DNA from: Planctomycetales bacterium
GTDB taxonomy: Bacteria > Planctomycetota > Planctomycetia > Planctomycetales > Planctomycetaceae
Length of the DNA stretch: 64,000 nucleotides
Reading direction: 5' to 3'
Assembly: GCA_026400835.1 (NCBI GenBank)
Contig: JAPLOA010000035.1
Span: forward strand, 62,001-126,000
The notes beneath the pieces were generated by a model, which saw nothing but the letters and a program-made list of their open reading frames with translations, did no database searches and was not told the DNA's origin. Position 1 is the first letter of the stretch; each line of letters opens with the position of its first letter. The position numbers were made by a program, and so were the translations under genes. This document shows, piece after piece, positions 43,662 to 53,225 of this stretch.

Positions 43662-44666
43662 CTACTTCACACGCACCAGCTTCATGATTCGTCCGGAGAC
43701 ATTCCAGTCCTGAACATACAGGTTGCCGTCTTTGTCCCAGTAAGATCCGTGAGTGCCACTGAAGACACCTTCGATCCACTGATCCTGCGGGACGCCGTAG
43801 TTCACTCGCTTGGCCGGATCCGCGTTGTGACCCAGCACCGCCATGATCGTGTTGCTCTTGTCCAAAATCACAACGCGTCCATGCAGGTCGGGAACAGAAA
43901 CGTAGTCGCCCTGAACAGCCGCTGATGTTGGCATACCGAGGCCTGTGATCACTTCTTCGATGTAGTTGCCTTCCAGATCGTAGTGCAGCAATCGGCCCTT
44001 TGGTTCATGATTGCGGTCGCAGATCAGCAGGCGAGGTGGGTCGTAGCGAGTATCCAACGTCATCCCGTGAGCGGTATTGAACTGCTTCAGGTCATTGCCC
44101 TTGGTGCCGAAGTGCTTCAGGTACTTTCCGGCTTTGTCGAACTTGAAAATGTGATTGCTGGCATAGCCGTCTGACAGAAAAATATCACCGTTGGGAGCTA
44201 CCGTGATGGCTGTTGGGCTGAACGCGGTCAGCTTCAGGCCGGATTCTTCCGGAAACTTCAGACGCAGCACAATGTCACCGGTCTCTGCGTGAAACTTGAT
44301 GCCTTCGGCGGCAGCATTGCGAGCACCATAAATAAATTCCGCGTCGCCTTCTTCGCGAATCTCGATATCGTGCAGTCGAGTGTAGTCGTCGCCGACGAAG
44401 CGTCGTACCAGTTTACCGTCGGGAGAAAACACAAACACACCCATGTCAGCGCTGGTGTAAATGTTGCCGGCTTTGTCGACAACGACGCCTCCGTGAGTAG
44501 GCCCGATGATGGATTTGCCATCTTCACCCAGCCCCCAGCCGGGAACCGTGTCAAATGTCATGATGCCGCAACCCATGCGGACCGGTGCAACTTTCTCTGC
44601 GGCCAGTGTTGGTGCTGCAAGGCAGCAGGCCAACGCGGCAACCATCAACTTCACACAACGATTCAT
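43662..44666 (-). CDS. Secreted NHL-repeat beta-propeller protein
   Basis: A 334-residue protein with a signal peptide (CVKLMVAALACCLAAPTLAA). It then has repeated NHL-type blades: GVVVDKAGNIYTSADMGVFVFSPDGKLV, AITVAPNGDIFLSDGYASNHIFKFDKAGKYLKHFG and GSYWDKDGNLYVQDW. Such propellers resemble the scaffold of peptidyl-alpha-hydroxyglycine lyase but here probably serve binding; I see no second domain. ATG 44666 is preferred to the TTG two codons upstream. It is probably monocistronic. Confidence 0.82.
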   Translation of the reverse strand: MNRCVKLMVAALACCLAAPTLAAEKVAPVRMGCGIMTFDTVPGWGLGEDGKSIIGPTHGGVVVDKAGNIYTSADMGVFVFSPDGKLVRRFVGDDYTRLHDIEIREEGDAEFIYGARNAAAEGIKFHAETGDIVLRLKFPEESGLKLTAFSPTAITVAPNGDIFLSDGYASNHIFKFDKAGKYLKHFGTKGNDLKQFNTAHGMTLDTRYDPPRLLICDRNHEPKGRLLHYDLEGNYIEEVITGLGMPTSAAVQGDYVSVPDLHGRVVILDKSNTIMAVLGHNADPAKRVNYGVPQDQWIEGVFSGTHGSYWDKDGNLYVQDWNVSGRIMKLVRVK

Positions 44667-44811
44667 CAGCAATGTTCCTGTCAGGAAAAGCCTTCATACA
44701 GATCCGCGCGAGGCTGGTGGAGAAGCACATGCGAAACTCCCCGACCGGAACCGCATGCCGCGAACAGACGCAGTATTGAGAACCTGCCACCGCAATACAA
44801 ACCTGGGCGCA

Positions 44812-44866
44812 TTCCCGTCGGCGGAGCGACGGGTGTACCGTACGCCGGTCGCTCCGCCGACGGGAA
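44812..44866. repeat. 55-bp near-perfect palindrome
   Basis: Arms 44812-44830 and 44848-44866 are perfect 19-base inverted copies (core TCGGCGGAGCGAC). The 17-base centre continues the pairing with one mismatch (GGTGTAC/GTACGCC). It sits in the 450-base spacer upstream of the lipoprotein gene, which otherwise shows no gene; a long minus-strand ORF there is antisense shadow. It is probably a REP-like element different in sequence from those at 32.1 and 33.2 kb. Confidence 0.85.
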
Positions 44867-45116
44867 AGACGCCTCCGGCAATATTCACTGCTTTCATCCA
44901 ACGAAGATGGCTATCTATGTCGTCAAAGAATGCTTCGCCGCGGCGATTTCTACCGGAACACAAGTTGTCGTCGAGATTCATCAGGTGACAAGCGTCGCTC
45001 GCCCCGGTTCCGCTCTTGTTGATGTTTCCGCCAGCCGCGCATACTGCAATTCTTACGGGTGACTCGTGGTCGCTGGTCCACGCGCTCGCTGTGCAGGTTG
45101 CTATCAAGGAATAGCC

Positions 45117-45731
45117 ATGGCTCCAAATCGACGACTGATTCATTGGTCTCTGATCCTTGTCCTGACCTGCAGCTTCAGCGGCTGCGCAACAATCATCAGT
45201 GGTCGCAAGAGTCAGGTCACGGTCAAGAATCATGCGGGGCCGACATATTTCAATGTCGTTGATCAAAACGGTAATGTCGTCCACTCCGGGGTCACCCCGG
45301 CTCAGGTCACATTGAAGACCAGCGTCAAGGCATTTCGTCCTGCCAGGTATGATGTGGTCTACGCCGGTCAGGAAGGCGTCTATCGCCAGGAAGTCCAACG
45401 TGACATCAACTGGTGGACTGCCGGAAACATCGTGATCGGTGGCGTCCCGGGGTTGCTCGTCGACGCCGGCACCGGAGCCATGTGGCAATTCGACTCTGAA
45501 GTTCACGGAAGCGTACCCGCTCATCTCGTTGTCGCAGACCGAGGTCAGGGCGAAGCAATCATTGCTGGAAACAACATGCCAGTGCACAACGGTATGATGA
45601 CGGCGGAGCAAATTCAGCCACAGCCGCACATTCAACAGGCATCCTTCGGTGAGCCCACTGACAGCCCGCACCATCAGCGAACGCAGCCAATGACACACGG
45701 CCATCTGGAGCCTGAAAATCGACGTAATTGA
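45117..45731 (+). CDS. Lipoprotein with PEGA-like region
   Basis: A 204-residue lipoprotein. The signal is RRLIHWSLILVLTCSFSGC, with the lipobox Cys (FSGC) giving a membrane-anchored product. After CATIISGRKSQVTVKNHAG a beta-rich segment (VVHSGVTPAQVTLKT) looks PEGA-like. A hydrophobic glycine-rich stretch follows (WWTAGNIVIGGVPGLLVDAGTGAMW). The last ~50 residues are Gln/His/Pro-rich. ATG 45117 has AAGGA 6 bases upstream and gives a proper lipoprotein signal; the frame is open from 45066. Similar proteins occur widely and their function is unknown. Confidence 0.82.
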   Translation: MAPNRRLIHWSLILVLTCSFSGCATIISGRKSQVTVKNHAGPTYFNVVDQNGNVVHSGVTPAQVTLKTSVKAFRPARYDVVYAGQEGVYRQEVQRDINWWTAGNIVIGGVPGLLVDAGTGAMWQFDSEVHGSVPAHLVVADRGQGEAIIAGNNMPVHNGMMTAEQIQPQPHIQQASFGEPTDSPHHQRTQPMTHGHLEPENRRN

Positions 45732-46110
45732 ATACCGGCTCAGACCTCATGCAATCTGCCAGGTTTTCTCGACGGCTGCTTTCGTCCGCTCGATGGAATA
45801 ATTGAAACCTGAATTTTCAATTTCAGAGACGATAGAACGCCGCAAATCGAATTTTTTCCGGGGAATACACTCTCAGGAACAAGGAACGTTCATATCCCGG
45901 ATTCCCGAAACCTGTTACGTCTCCGATGGAAGGGAAATTCGAGGAGTTCCTGCATATGATCAGGTATTCCTGAACGGGAATGGTTTGTGCCGCGTCAGAG
46001 TCCCATGAAGGCTCGGCACGAGATTTGGTCCCGAACCAGGCTGCACCCACCCTGAAAAAGTCGTGGTGAAATCATCTGACTTTGATTCATTTGCGATACT
46101 GGAATTCCCT
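45732..46110. other. Spacer with no supported gene
   Basis: About 380 bases. A 68-codon plus ORF at 45802-46008 has no recognisable feature and no ribosome site, so it is not called. No strong hairpins were seen. Confidence 0.35.
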
Positions 46111-47238
46111 ATGTCGTCCGGATCTGATTCATCACAGCGCGAGCATTATGCCGCGGCAGGAAGTCGTCCTGAGGAACTGCCACCGGTGACACCACCGTCG
46201 GCCGGTTACATCGTGCAACTCTTTCTGATTCCCGCGTTGATCGTGATGGCGGTTGTGGGCGTCTGGGCCTTGTTCGGCAAACTGGCCGATTCTGAAAGCG
46301 ATTGGCAGCAACTGGTCGCAGAACTCGGCAGCAGCAACGAACATCGCCGCTGGCGCGCGGCGCTCGGGCTGGCTCAGTTATTGCGTAATGAAGAGATCAC
46401 ACCGCCGGAAGATCGAGAGCCTTTAGCGAAGCATCCGCTGGTCATCGATTCCCTGACAGAGCTGCTGAGCCAGTCGCTGAAGACTCAGACGCCATCGGAG
46501 GAGGACCTGAGTCATCAGGAATATCTGGCGCGAACACTGGGGGCCTTAAACGCAGACGAAAAGACGATGCCAGTTCTGGCTGAAGCCGCTCAGGAGTTGC
46601 ACAACATCGAAGTTCGCAAAAGTGCTCTCATGTCGATTGCGGTGATCGCTGGCCGGCGTTTCGATGCCATCACAGGCTACTCGGCGAAAGAAGACAAGAT
46701 TACGGCAGGAGGAGAGACGAAATCCGTGCCGCTTGAGAAACCGACAATTTCAGATGCCGCTGTTCAGCAACAATTGAAACTATGTGCTCAGGACAAAGAA
46801 CCGATCGTACGACATTTGGCGGGATTCGCCATAGGCAATGTCGGCGGGCCGGATTCTGTAGACCTGCTGAAGGTGATGCTTCTTGATGGGGATCGATTTG
46901 CTCGAGCGAACGCGGCTGTAGGGCTGGCCAGAAATGGCTCGACTGACGGCGTCCCGATCCTTCTCGAGCTGCTGAATGAATCGCTGCTGCCTTTTGACGC
47001 GTCGGCCCTGAAAGGCAAGGCGGCCAATGAGATTCAGTTGGCCGAGAACAATTTCCTGGTGGAACAACCCTCGCTTGTACGAACCTGCCTGCGTGCTGTG
47101 AGTGATCTCTGGCCACGTTTATCTGATCCCGAGAAGGCCGAATTTAAGACCGTTGTCGAAAAGATATCAGCAGATTTCTTCGCACCGCAAGTCCGCATTC
47201 AGGCGGATGAGCTGCTGAGGAAGATTGCCGGGCAGTAA
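46111..47238 (+). CDS. Membrane-anchored HEAT-repeat protein
   Basis: A 375-residue protein. A proline-rich N-terminus leads to one membrane helix (IVQLFLIPALIVMAVVGVWALFG, about residues 33-55). Then come HEAT-like helical repeats: NEHRRWRAALGLAQLL, EVRKSALMSIAVIAG, DKEPIVRHLAGFAIGNVGGPDSVDLLKVML and DRFARANAAVGLARNG. It probably acts as a protein-protein scaffold on the outside or inside of the inner membrane. The partner is unknown. ATG 46111 is chosen over 46063 because the upstream residues are unlike a coding start. It is convergent with the HEAT/TPR gene. Confidence 0.8.
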   Translation: MSSGSDSSQREHYAAAGSRPEELPPVTPPSAGYIVQLFLIPALIVMAVVGVWALFGKLADSESDWQQLVAELGSSNEHRRWRAALGLAQLLRNEEITPPEDREPLAKHPLVIDSLTELLSQSLKTQTPSEEDLSHQEYLARTLGALNADEKTMPVLAEAAQELHNIEVRKSALMSIAVIAGRRFDAITGYSAKEDKITAGGETKSVPLEKPTISDAAVQQQLKLCAQDKEPIVRHLAGFAIGNVGGPDSVDLLKVMLLDGDRFARANAAVGLARNGSTDGVPILLELLNESLLPFDASALKGKAANEIQLAENNFLVEQPSLVRTCLRAVSDLWPRLSDPEKAEFKTVVEKISADFFAPQVRIQADELLRKIAGQ

Positions 47239-47413
47239 TCCGTGGTGCCGACTTCAGTTGGCGTTACTTGCTTTTTGTGGCGTCGACTTCAGTGGACTTT
47301 GTTCGTGTGATTCGCGACAGAATCGCTGGCTGAACCAGCACTACAGAATCGTATCGCCTGCTACTTTTGATCGGCATTGCCGGTCATCGATTCACGTCAT
47401 GGGCCGCTGTCGT

Positions 47414-50086
47414 TTAAGGAGCGATTGGTGCCGGGGCTTTGTTGGCGTTGACCAGGTCAACCATTTTCTGCCATTCCGGATGACCCTGAAGACTCAGTAA
47501 ATCCACATCTTTCTGCATGTGCTCGGAATCACTGAACTTCAGCTCCGCTGTTTGTCTTAATAACTCGATCGCCTTATTGGCGAAGTTTTTCCTGTCGTCT
47601 TCCGACGGCAGCTTACTCTCTGTAGCTCGAGCATAAGTGCACGCTCCGTTGTAAAGACTGGTCCAGTCTTTGGGAGCCATCGCAATCACTTGATCAGCGC
47701 AGGCCAGTCCCCCGGGAATATCGTCGAGTCGCACCATGACCAGGGCAATCATGCTTTGCGTTTCCACATCTTCCGGCGACAGTCTATCGGCATTCTTTAA
47801 TGCCTCCATGGCTTCTGAAAATCGCTCCGCATGCATCTCCTCCGAAGCCAGCCTGACGTAAGCTTCGGGCAACAGTGGATCGACTTCCAGACAAAGCGTC
47901 AGGCTTTCTTTGGCTTCCTTCAGCTTTCCTTCACGCCGCAGTTGAGATTCCTGCAACAGATACTGAAATCCCGGCGCGCTGCGAAAGGCGATGACACGCT
48001 GGCTGGTTGCAATGTCGCTGATGTACTTATTGGGATCGCGAGCGAGGCGATTCATGACTCGTCGACATTCCGGATGCACAAACGCTGAAAGATGAATCAG
48101 CAGCGTTTGATACATCTGCATGCCATCGACGGATGCATCTCGAGTTCCCTCCAGGCCCGCTGCATAGGCCTGAACATGATCACACAGAATCTCCAGTGAC
48201 TCTTCTGACCCATCCTGCGATAACAGCGGAATGACATGCTGCCAATTTCGCTCTTTCCTGGCCAGCAGTTCCGTCGCCAAAGATTTCCAGCGAGGATGAT
48301 CGAGCCGTGCCAGATGCTGGATCAGGGTCGCCTGCTGAGGAACGGAGTACTCTGCGGGATTCTCCGCCATCTGATTGAGTTGTTCCGGGGACGCACACTC
48401 CAGAGCCGCGTTCAGAAACTGCGTCGCCGCCCCTTCATCCTTTGACGCAAGCCGGAAACTCGCCATTAACGGACCCGTCCATGACGGGTCACGATACTTG
48501 ATGGCCGCCGTGCAAATCATGCCGGAGATCTGTCCTTCTCTCAGTCGCCGAGTGACACACTCCCGAATCAGAGCATCATTGCCTGACATCTTCAGGTTCA
48601 GAAGATGCTGCACGAACATATCCTGAATCATCGGATTGCGAATGTTTAACAGATCGCGGCGAATGGCCTGTTCGACTCGCGAATCGTTCTGAGCCGAAAG
48701 AAATCGCAACGCTCCACTGATGTTCTTCGCAGGTATCGTGGCCGAATCGGGTTGAGCCGCCTGTCGCAAAAACACCAGCACATAATCCACAACGAGCGGT
48801 AACCAGCGTTCGTCGGGATATTCGGAAATGGCCTGCACCACTTCGGACTGCAGTTTGGGAGTTGTCGATCCGGCCTTCCACACTTCGGCCATTGCCGGCT
48901 CAGCCGCATTGTCTCGGCTTCTGACGAGAGAACGCAGGGCCACCTGTGCAACTCGTTCATTTTCGCCGAGACACATTTCCTTCAGCGCGTTGACGGCTTC
49001 TTCGCCCGGGATCAAATTCAGATAAGCGGCAATTTCAAGTTTCACCGCCGTGGAACCAGTCTCTGCCTGTTCGATAATCGCACTGGCCTGTTCGGCTGTC
49101 AGTCGATCGGCAGCTCCGGCCATCGCTGCACGCCTGACACCACTATCCGGGTTTCTGAGATCAACCACGGCTTTTTCAACCGGTACAAACCGATAGATCG
49201 GTGTTAGCGCAGCGCAGACGGCGTCATCGAGCGATTCGTAGTGAGTGACCTGTGATCGAGGATTGCGGAAGATTCGTTCGGAGGCTTCCGAGAAATCAGC
49301 TAAAGAGACGTGCTTCAGCTTCACGGGAGTTTTGGGAAGCGGAATCATGCTGGGAAGGTCCTGAGAATCTTCCGTCCTGCTATCGATTAAAGACGCGAGG
49401 AACTGGATGAACTCGGCATGCACCGTCGGAGTGTCAGACGTGGCTGGCGTGAAAACAACTCGCTGAATTCCCCGTTCAGAAATCCTCTTAAGATGGTCGC
49501 ACAACACCCACGTGGCCAGAATGTCCAGAGGCCGATGGACCGAGACAACCACCAGTTCACGATCCGCTCCCACGTATTTATCTTCAAAGAGGTTGAGCTT
49601 TCTGATCGCCTCATTCAGATTCAACTTCACAACTTCACGCGATGGTTTTGATTCGCCTTGCGGAGAGTTCTCAGCGTCCTGTTTGTCATCCTTGATACGA
49701 TCACGCGCCCATTGAAGTTCGAGGGGAATCTCCGGACCGTTATAGGCCACTGCCGGGAACGTAAGCCATCCGGAAACAGATTTCGACGGTGCAAGTTTCG
49801 TCGCCGTCAGTGGCTCGCTGCGATTCGAGTTTACGGAATCCAGAGGGACACCGCTGGCATCCAGCCTGAACAGATGACGGTCCACATCAAGCGGCACATC
49901 ACGGGAATTGGTGACACTAACCTTGATCTCTAACCGCAGAAGCCGAGTGTTCCGGTCGTTCCCAAGAACAAGTGCAGAATCAATCTCCTGGACGACCAGA
50001 TCCTGAGGAGCCAACTCCGCGCCATCAGCCAACGGCATCATCGCGCAGGTTGCTGTCGTGAGAAGTACAAATACGCTGGCCAACAT
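47414..50086 (-). CDS. Secreted HEAT/TPR protein linked to Hsp70
   Basis: An 890-residue protein with a signal-like N-terminus (MLASVFVLLTTATCAMMPLADG). An N-terminal beta-rich region is followed by a PBS/HEAT-like superhelix (AMAGAADRL... VALRSLVRSRDNA). The C-terminus has TPR-like units (AKESLTLCLEVDPLLPEAYVRLASEEM, AMEALKNADRLSPEDVETQSMIALV). ATG 50086 follows GGAGAG; the frame extends to a GTG at 50152. It begins 77 bases after the stop of the Hsp70 gene on the same strand. Co-transcription of an exported scaffold with a cytoplasmic chaperone is odd. The true location depends on whether the leader is cleaved. Confidence 0.78.
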   Translation of the reverse strand: MLASVFVLLTTATCAMMPLADGAELAPQDLVVQEIDSALVLGNDRNTRLLRLEIKVSVTNSRDVPLDVDRHLFRLDASGVPLDSVNSNRSEPLTATKLAPSKSVSGWLTFPAVAYNGPEIPLELQWARDRIKDDKQDAENSPQGESKPSREVVKLNLNEAIRKLNLFEDKYVGADRELVVVSVHRPLDILATWVLCDHLKRISERGIQRVVFTPATSDTPTVHAEFIQFLASLIDSRTEDSQDLPSMIPLPKTPVKLKHVSLADFSEASERIFRNPRSQVTHYESLDDAVCAALTPIYRFVPVEKAVVDLRNPDSGVRRAAMAGAADRLTAEQASAIIEQAETGSTAVKLEIAAYLNLIPGEEAVNALKEMCLGENERVAQVALRSLVRSRDNAAEPAMAEVWKAGSTTPKLQSEVVQAISEYPDERWLPLVVDYVLVFLRQAAQPDSATIPAKNISGALRFLSAQNDSRVEQAIRRDLLNIRNPMIQDMFVQHLLNLKMSGNDALIRECVTRRLREGQISGMICTAAIKYRDPSWTGPLMASFRLASKDEGAATQFLNAALECASPEQLNQMAENPAEYSVPQQATLIQHLARLDHPRWKSLATELLARKERNWQHVIPLLSQDGSEESLEILCDHVQAYAAGLEGTRDASVDGMQMYQTLLIHLSAFVHPECRRVMNRLARDPNKYISDIATSQRVIAFRSAPGFQYLLQESQLRREGKLKEAKESLTLCLEVDPLLPEAYVRLASEEMHAERFSEAMEALKNADRLSPEDVETQSMIALVMVRLDDIPGGLACADQVIAMAPKDWTSLYNGACTYARATESKLPSEDDRKNFANKAIELLRQTAELKFSDSEHMQKDVDLLSLQGHPEWQKMVDLVNANKAPAPIAP

Positions 50087-50163
50087 GAAGCTCTCCGGCA
50101 ATAACGTCCTGCTACTTCCGGAACTATGGCGGACCAGGCCCAATATTTCCACTCAATTTATTG

Positions 50164-51945
50164 CTAAGTGGCTTCGGCATCGTCCCGCACGCTGAATTCC
50201 AGTTTCCAGCGTTTGTCCCCGGATTCATGGACGCACCACAATTCAAGCACTCCAAGTTCCGTAATTCGCGAGTGAAACTTGACCGGCACATATTCGTCGT
50301 CAGAGTTTTCCTCTGCCGGCAATGTGGCTTCCAGAGAATCCGTTTCGGAAATTTCGTCCTGTGACCAGCGACTGAGCAGTTCCCCCGGTCGATCATGGTT
50401 GCGAACCGGCGAACTGAAGAAGCGAAAGCGAGCCGCTTCGCCAACGATCAGGCCAATGGATTCTGAGGGGACAGCGGTCTCTGTGCCTTCTTCCATCCCG
50501 GCAGGAACAACGCAAAGTGCCTTCAAAGGTCGACCAACTCCGGGAATCGCCAGACCTGCGGTTTCGATCCCGATATAGTAAGACCGAGCTGTCCCGCCAC
50601 GAATTCGCACTCCACCTCGCTGTTTGGTCCAGCCGTAAAAGCAAGCACCTCGGGCCACAGAAAAATCCAGATCCTCCGCACCTTCCACCAGCTTCGGAGG
50701 ATTCTGCGGGAACCATTCCTGGAGTTGCTGCAGAAGTCGCGATCGCAGGGCGTGCGATTTGAAGACTCCTCCATTGAGCAACACATGCGTCAACCCGTTG
50801 CCGCCCAACGATTGCTGCAGAAACGCAGCGAGATGACGCGTGATGCCAGTGTCGGCTTCATAGGGCAAACCAATCTCGCGAAATCCTGCTCGAGACTTTG
50901 TGGGCTTTGAAGAAAGTTGAGCGGTCGGCAGGAAGCCGTCCAGCAACAAATCAGTGGCCGCGTTTCGGTCGACAGTCACAGAAACCAGCCCGCCGATCAA
51001 TCGACTGCCGCGGCCAGGCACAGAAATCGTCTGACTGTCCGGCCCCGTTCCTGCCAGCAATGCCTCTTTGGCGTTTCGACAGGAGTGCCAGAGTGAAATG
51101 GATTGCCACGGATCCAGATGCAACCCTTTCTGCTCAAACAATTGCGCCACGAAATGAGCGAGGGCCAGATCCATATTGTCGCCGCCGACCAACAGATGAT
51201 TCCCCACCGCCGCTCGCTGCAGCGTCAGTTCACCACTCTCTTCAGCGACTTCAACCAGCGTCAGGTCTGTAGTTCCACCGCCAATGTCGCAAATCAGCAG
51301 ACGCTCACCAACCTTCAGCAATCTTCGCCAACGATCACCAACTCCGTTCAACCAGGCGTAAGTGGCAGCTTGAGGTTCTTCGAGCAGAACAAAGGAATCC
51401 GGTAGCCCCGCATTTAAAGCCGCCTCACGGGTGAGTTCACGAGCACTCGCATCGAACGACGCCGGGACGGTCAGCACAACCTGTTGATCCCTGATCGACG
51501 ATTCCGGAAATGCCTGATGCCATGCCGCAATCAGATGTTCCAGATAACGTTGTGATGCGGTGACGGGAGAGACTTTGGCCACCGAGTCTGGTGCCTGCCA
51601 TGGAAGAATGGCCTGATGTCGATCGACTTTGCTGTGACACAGCCACGACTTCGCCGCTCCGACGGTGCGTTCAGGAAATTCCGCCGACAGACTGCGAGCC
51701 GCGTAACCGGCGGCCTCTGAAGCGTTCGTCGACCACGGAACGCTGTAAGCCTTCGCAGCGGTTTCTTCTTTCGTCGCCAGATACAAAAACGATGGTAGTA
51801 CAGAGCGAGATTCAAGAGTGTTGGCAGACACAAGCTGAGGAACAGGCAACACGTGAACCTGAGGTTTGTCTTCGCTCAATGCCGCATAAGCGAGAACACT
51901 GTTAGTGGTGCCGAGATCGATACCAATGACGTACTGAGCAGACAT
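50164..51945 (-). CDS. Divergent Hsp70 family protein
   Basis: A 593-residue Hsp70-superfamily ATPase. Motifs are phosphate-1 [14 protein letters not shown], the VVLTVPASFDASARELTREAA stretch, connect-type LLEEPQAATYAWL, phosphate-2 ICDIGGGTTDLTLVEV and the adenosine motif VLLNGGVFKSHALR. It differs clearly from DnaK: long inserts (residues about 40-130), LLEEPQAA instead of INEPTAA, and a beta-rich C-terminus without a recognisable helical lid. It resembles the uncharacterised Hsp70-like proteins common in Proteobacteria and Planctomycetes. It is the first gene of a pair with the HEAT/TPR protein. No J-protein or GrpE gene is adjacent. Confidence 0.88.
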   Translation of the reverse strand: MSAQYVIGIDLGTTNSVLAYAALSEDKPQVHVLPVPQLVSANTLESRSVLPSFLYLATKEETAAKAYSVPWSTNASEAAGYAARSLSAEFPERTVGAAKSWLCHSKVDRHQAILPWQAPDSVAKVSPVTASQRYLEHLIAAWHQAFPESSIRDQQVVLTVPASFDASARELTREAALNAGLPDSFVLLEEPQAATYAWLNGVGDRWRRLLKVGERLLICDIGGGTTDLTLVEVAEESGELTLQRAAVGNHLLVGGDNMDLALAHFVAQLFEQKGLHLDPWQSISLWHSCRNAKEALLAGTGPDSQTISVPGRGSRLIGGLVSVTVDRNAATDLLLDGFLPTAQLSSKPTKSRAGFREIGLPYEADTGITRHLAAFLQQSLGGNGLTHVLLNGGVFKSHALRSRLLQQLQEWFPQNPPKLVEGAEDLDFSVARGACFYGWTKQRGGVRIRGGTARSYYIGIETAGLAIPGVGRPLKALCVVPAGMEEGTETAVPSESIGLIVGEAARFRFFSSPVRNHDRPGELLSRWSQDEISETDSLEATLPAEENSDDEYVPVKFHSRITELGVLELWCVHESGDKRWKLEFSVRDDAEAT

Positions 51946-52240
51946 GTTTCAAACAGATCTCAAAGAACTCGGGAAACGTCGAACCAAAATGTGATAGCCA
52001 CAGATTGCCATTGCAGGAGATTGCAAAAGTGAACGCCATCTCTTCGCCAGCGGATTTTATCTCTTTCTCCGAACGAAAAGGCCAGGCTCCTGCATGGTGC
52101 CTCGAGATTTGAGCAAATAGGAGAACTCCTCGACGGCCAACGAAAACAAGCTCTGAGTCGTGAAACCGAAATCTCGATTCCATGACCCAGAGCCTGCGAG
52201 TGTCAGCATTTGCTGTTCACGAGCTTTCCGGTGCGTTCGA

Positions 52241-52528
52241 TCAGAACACGTCCAGAAGGTAGTGGTGACCGCTGTGGTATGGCTTCTCGGTCGGGTAGAA
52301 GTTATACCAGTTCTTGTTGTACACCGGAATTCTCATCGAAGGCTCATAGCGATAGTACATGTGATCGTACTGCTGCGGCTTCTGAAATGAGTGTGGATAA
52401 TAAACGTAGGGATAATGGTAGAACCGCTGCCAGTCTGACGGCTGTCCCGGAGGAGCCGCCTCCACGGTTCGGACGGAAGTCAGCACGGCCACGGTGATGA
52501 CGGCCAGTACGATCAAACGTTTCAGCAT
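52241..52528 (-). CDS. Small secreted Tyr/Pro-rich protein
   Basis: A 95-residue protein with a clear signal peptide (MLKRLIVLAVITVAVLTSVRTVEA) and a mature part of about 70 residues rich in Tyr, His, Pro and Trp (FYHYPYVYYPHSFQKPQQYD, NWYNFYPTEKPYHSG). The ribosome site AGGAGAGG is strong and sits 4 bases before ATG 52528, which supports expression. Its function is unknown; the composition suggests a surface, matrix or metal-binding role. Nearest genes are the Hsp70 pair (downstream on the same strand, but separated by about 295 bases) and a divergent secreted protein. Confidence 0.78.
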   Translation of the reverse strand: MLKRLIVLAVITVAVLTSVRTVEAAPPGQPSDWQRFYHYPYVYYPHSFQKPQQYDHMYYRYEPSMRIPVYNKNWYNFYPTEKPYHSGHHYLLDVF

Positions 52529-53225
52529 TTAACCTCTCCTCTGGACAACACGGTAATACTGGACGAGTACTCGGCAGGCGGATCGATCATAAAGACAACT
52601 CAGGTTGTCTTAATCGCCCCCGGAAACAGATCAGAGATCCGCGATGCCGAGGCTCGTCAGATGTTTTCTGGTGATCACGGTCGACTGAAGGTAATCCCTC
52701 AGCCATCCTTTCGAGCCGTCCCGAAATTGACCACGCGTCTATTCTTCGGCGTTCGACCGGCGACAGAATCAGTGCTTTCGTCAGAATCGTTAAATTCGAC
52801 TTAGCGACGAGTCATTTACCACTCCGACACTCTTCAGTTCACAAATCACCAGACGGCCCCATCCTCGCATCAGCCACTGTGCGACAGCGGCGTACTGATT
52901 TGGCAGCACTAACGCGTTCCGGCTGATTCTTCGATGCCTCTGCTGTTGCGGCCAACGGCAAATTCTGCGGCAGCATGGCCAATTGTGGCCGCGACCCCTC
53001 AGTTGGTCCCGGATAATCGCCCTGGTGGGCATGATCGCAACAATGCAATCAAGTCGTCAAATCGTGACATCCGATACATGTAACCGGAGCATCGTGTACT
53101 GAACCGCTGCGCGCAGGTTCGGTCGGGGGGATTTGAACGCGATGCTGTATTGAACACGACGTGCGTGGGCCGGTCGGCAAATTGCTGATGTGTCCTGCGG
53201 GCGTCTCCAGCGAGGGACCGCAGGG
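52529..53225. other. Spacer with possible remnant frame
   Basis: About 700 bases without a supported gene. A plus-strand frame is open from before 52529 to a stop at 52803 (includes IRDAEARQMFSGDHGRL) but lacks a good start, so it may be a decayed gene. A perfect 7-bp hairpin AGACAAC/GTTGTCT lies at 52593-52610. Confidence 0.4.

Noticed and set aside
44694-45704. 336-codon minus-strand ORF
   Set aside because: It lies antisense to the lipoprotein gene, has no recognisable domain and reads through the palindrome at 44.8 kb. The lipoprotein frame has a lipobox and a ribosome site.
45802-46008. 68-codon plus-strand ORF
   Set aside because: No ribosome site, motif or neighbour support.
52529-52803. 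Plus-strand frame of about 85 codons without start
   Set aside because: No start codon in a usable position and no known domain; at most a remnant.
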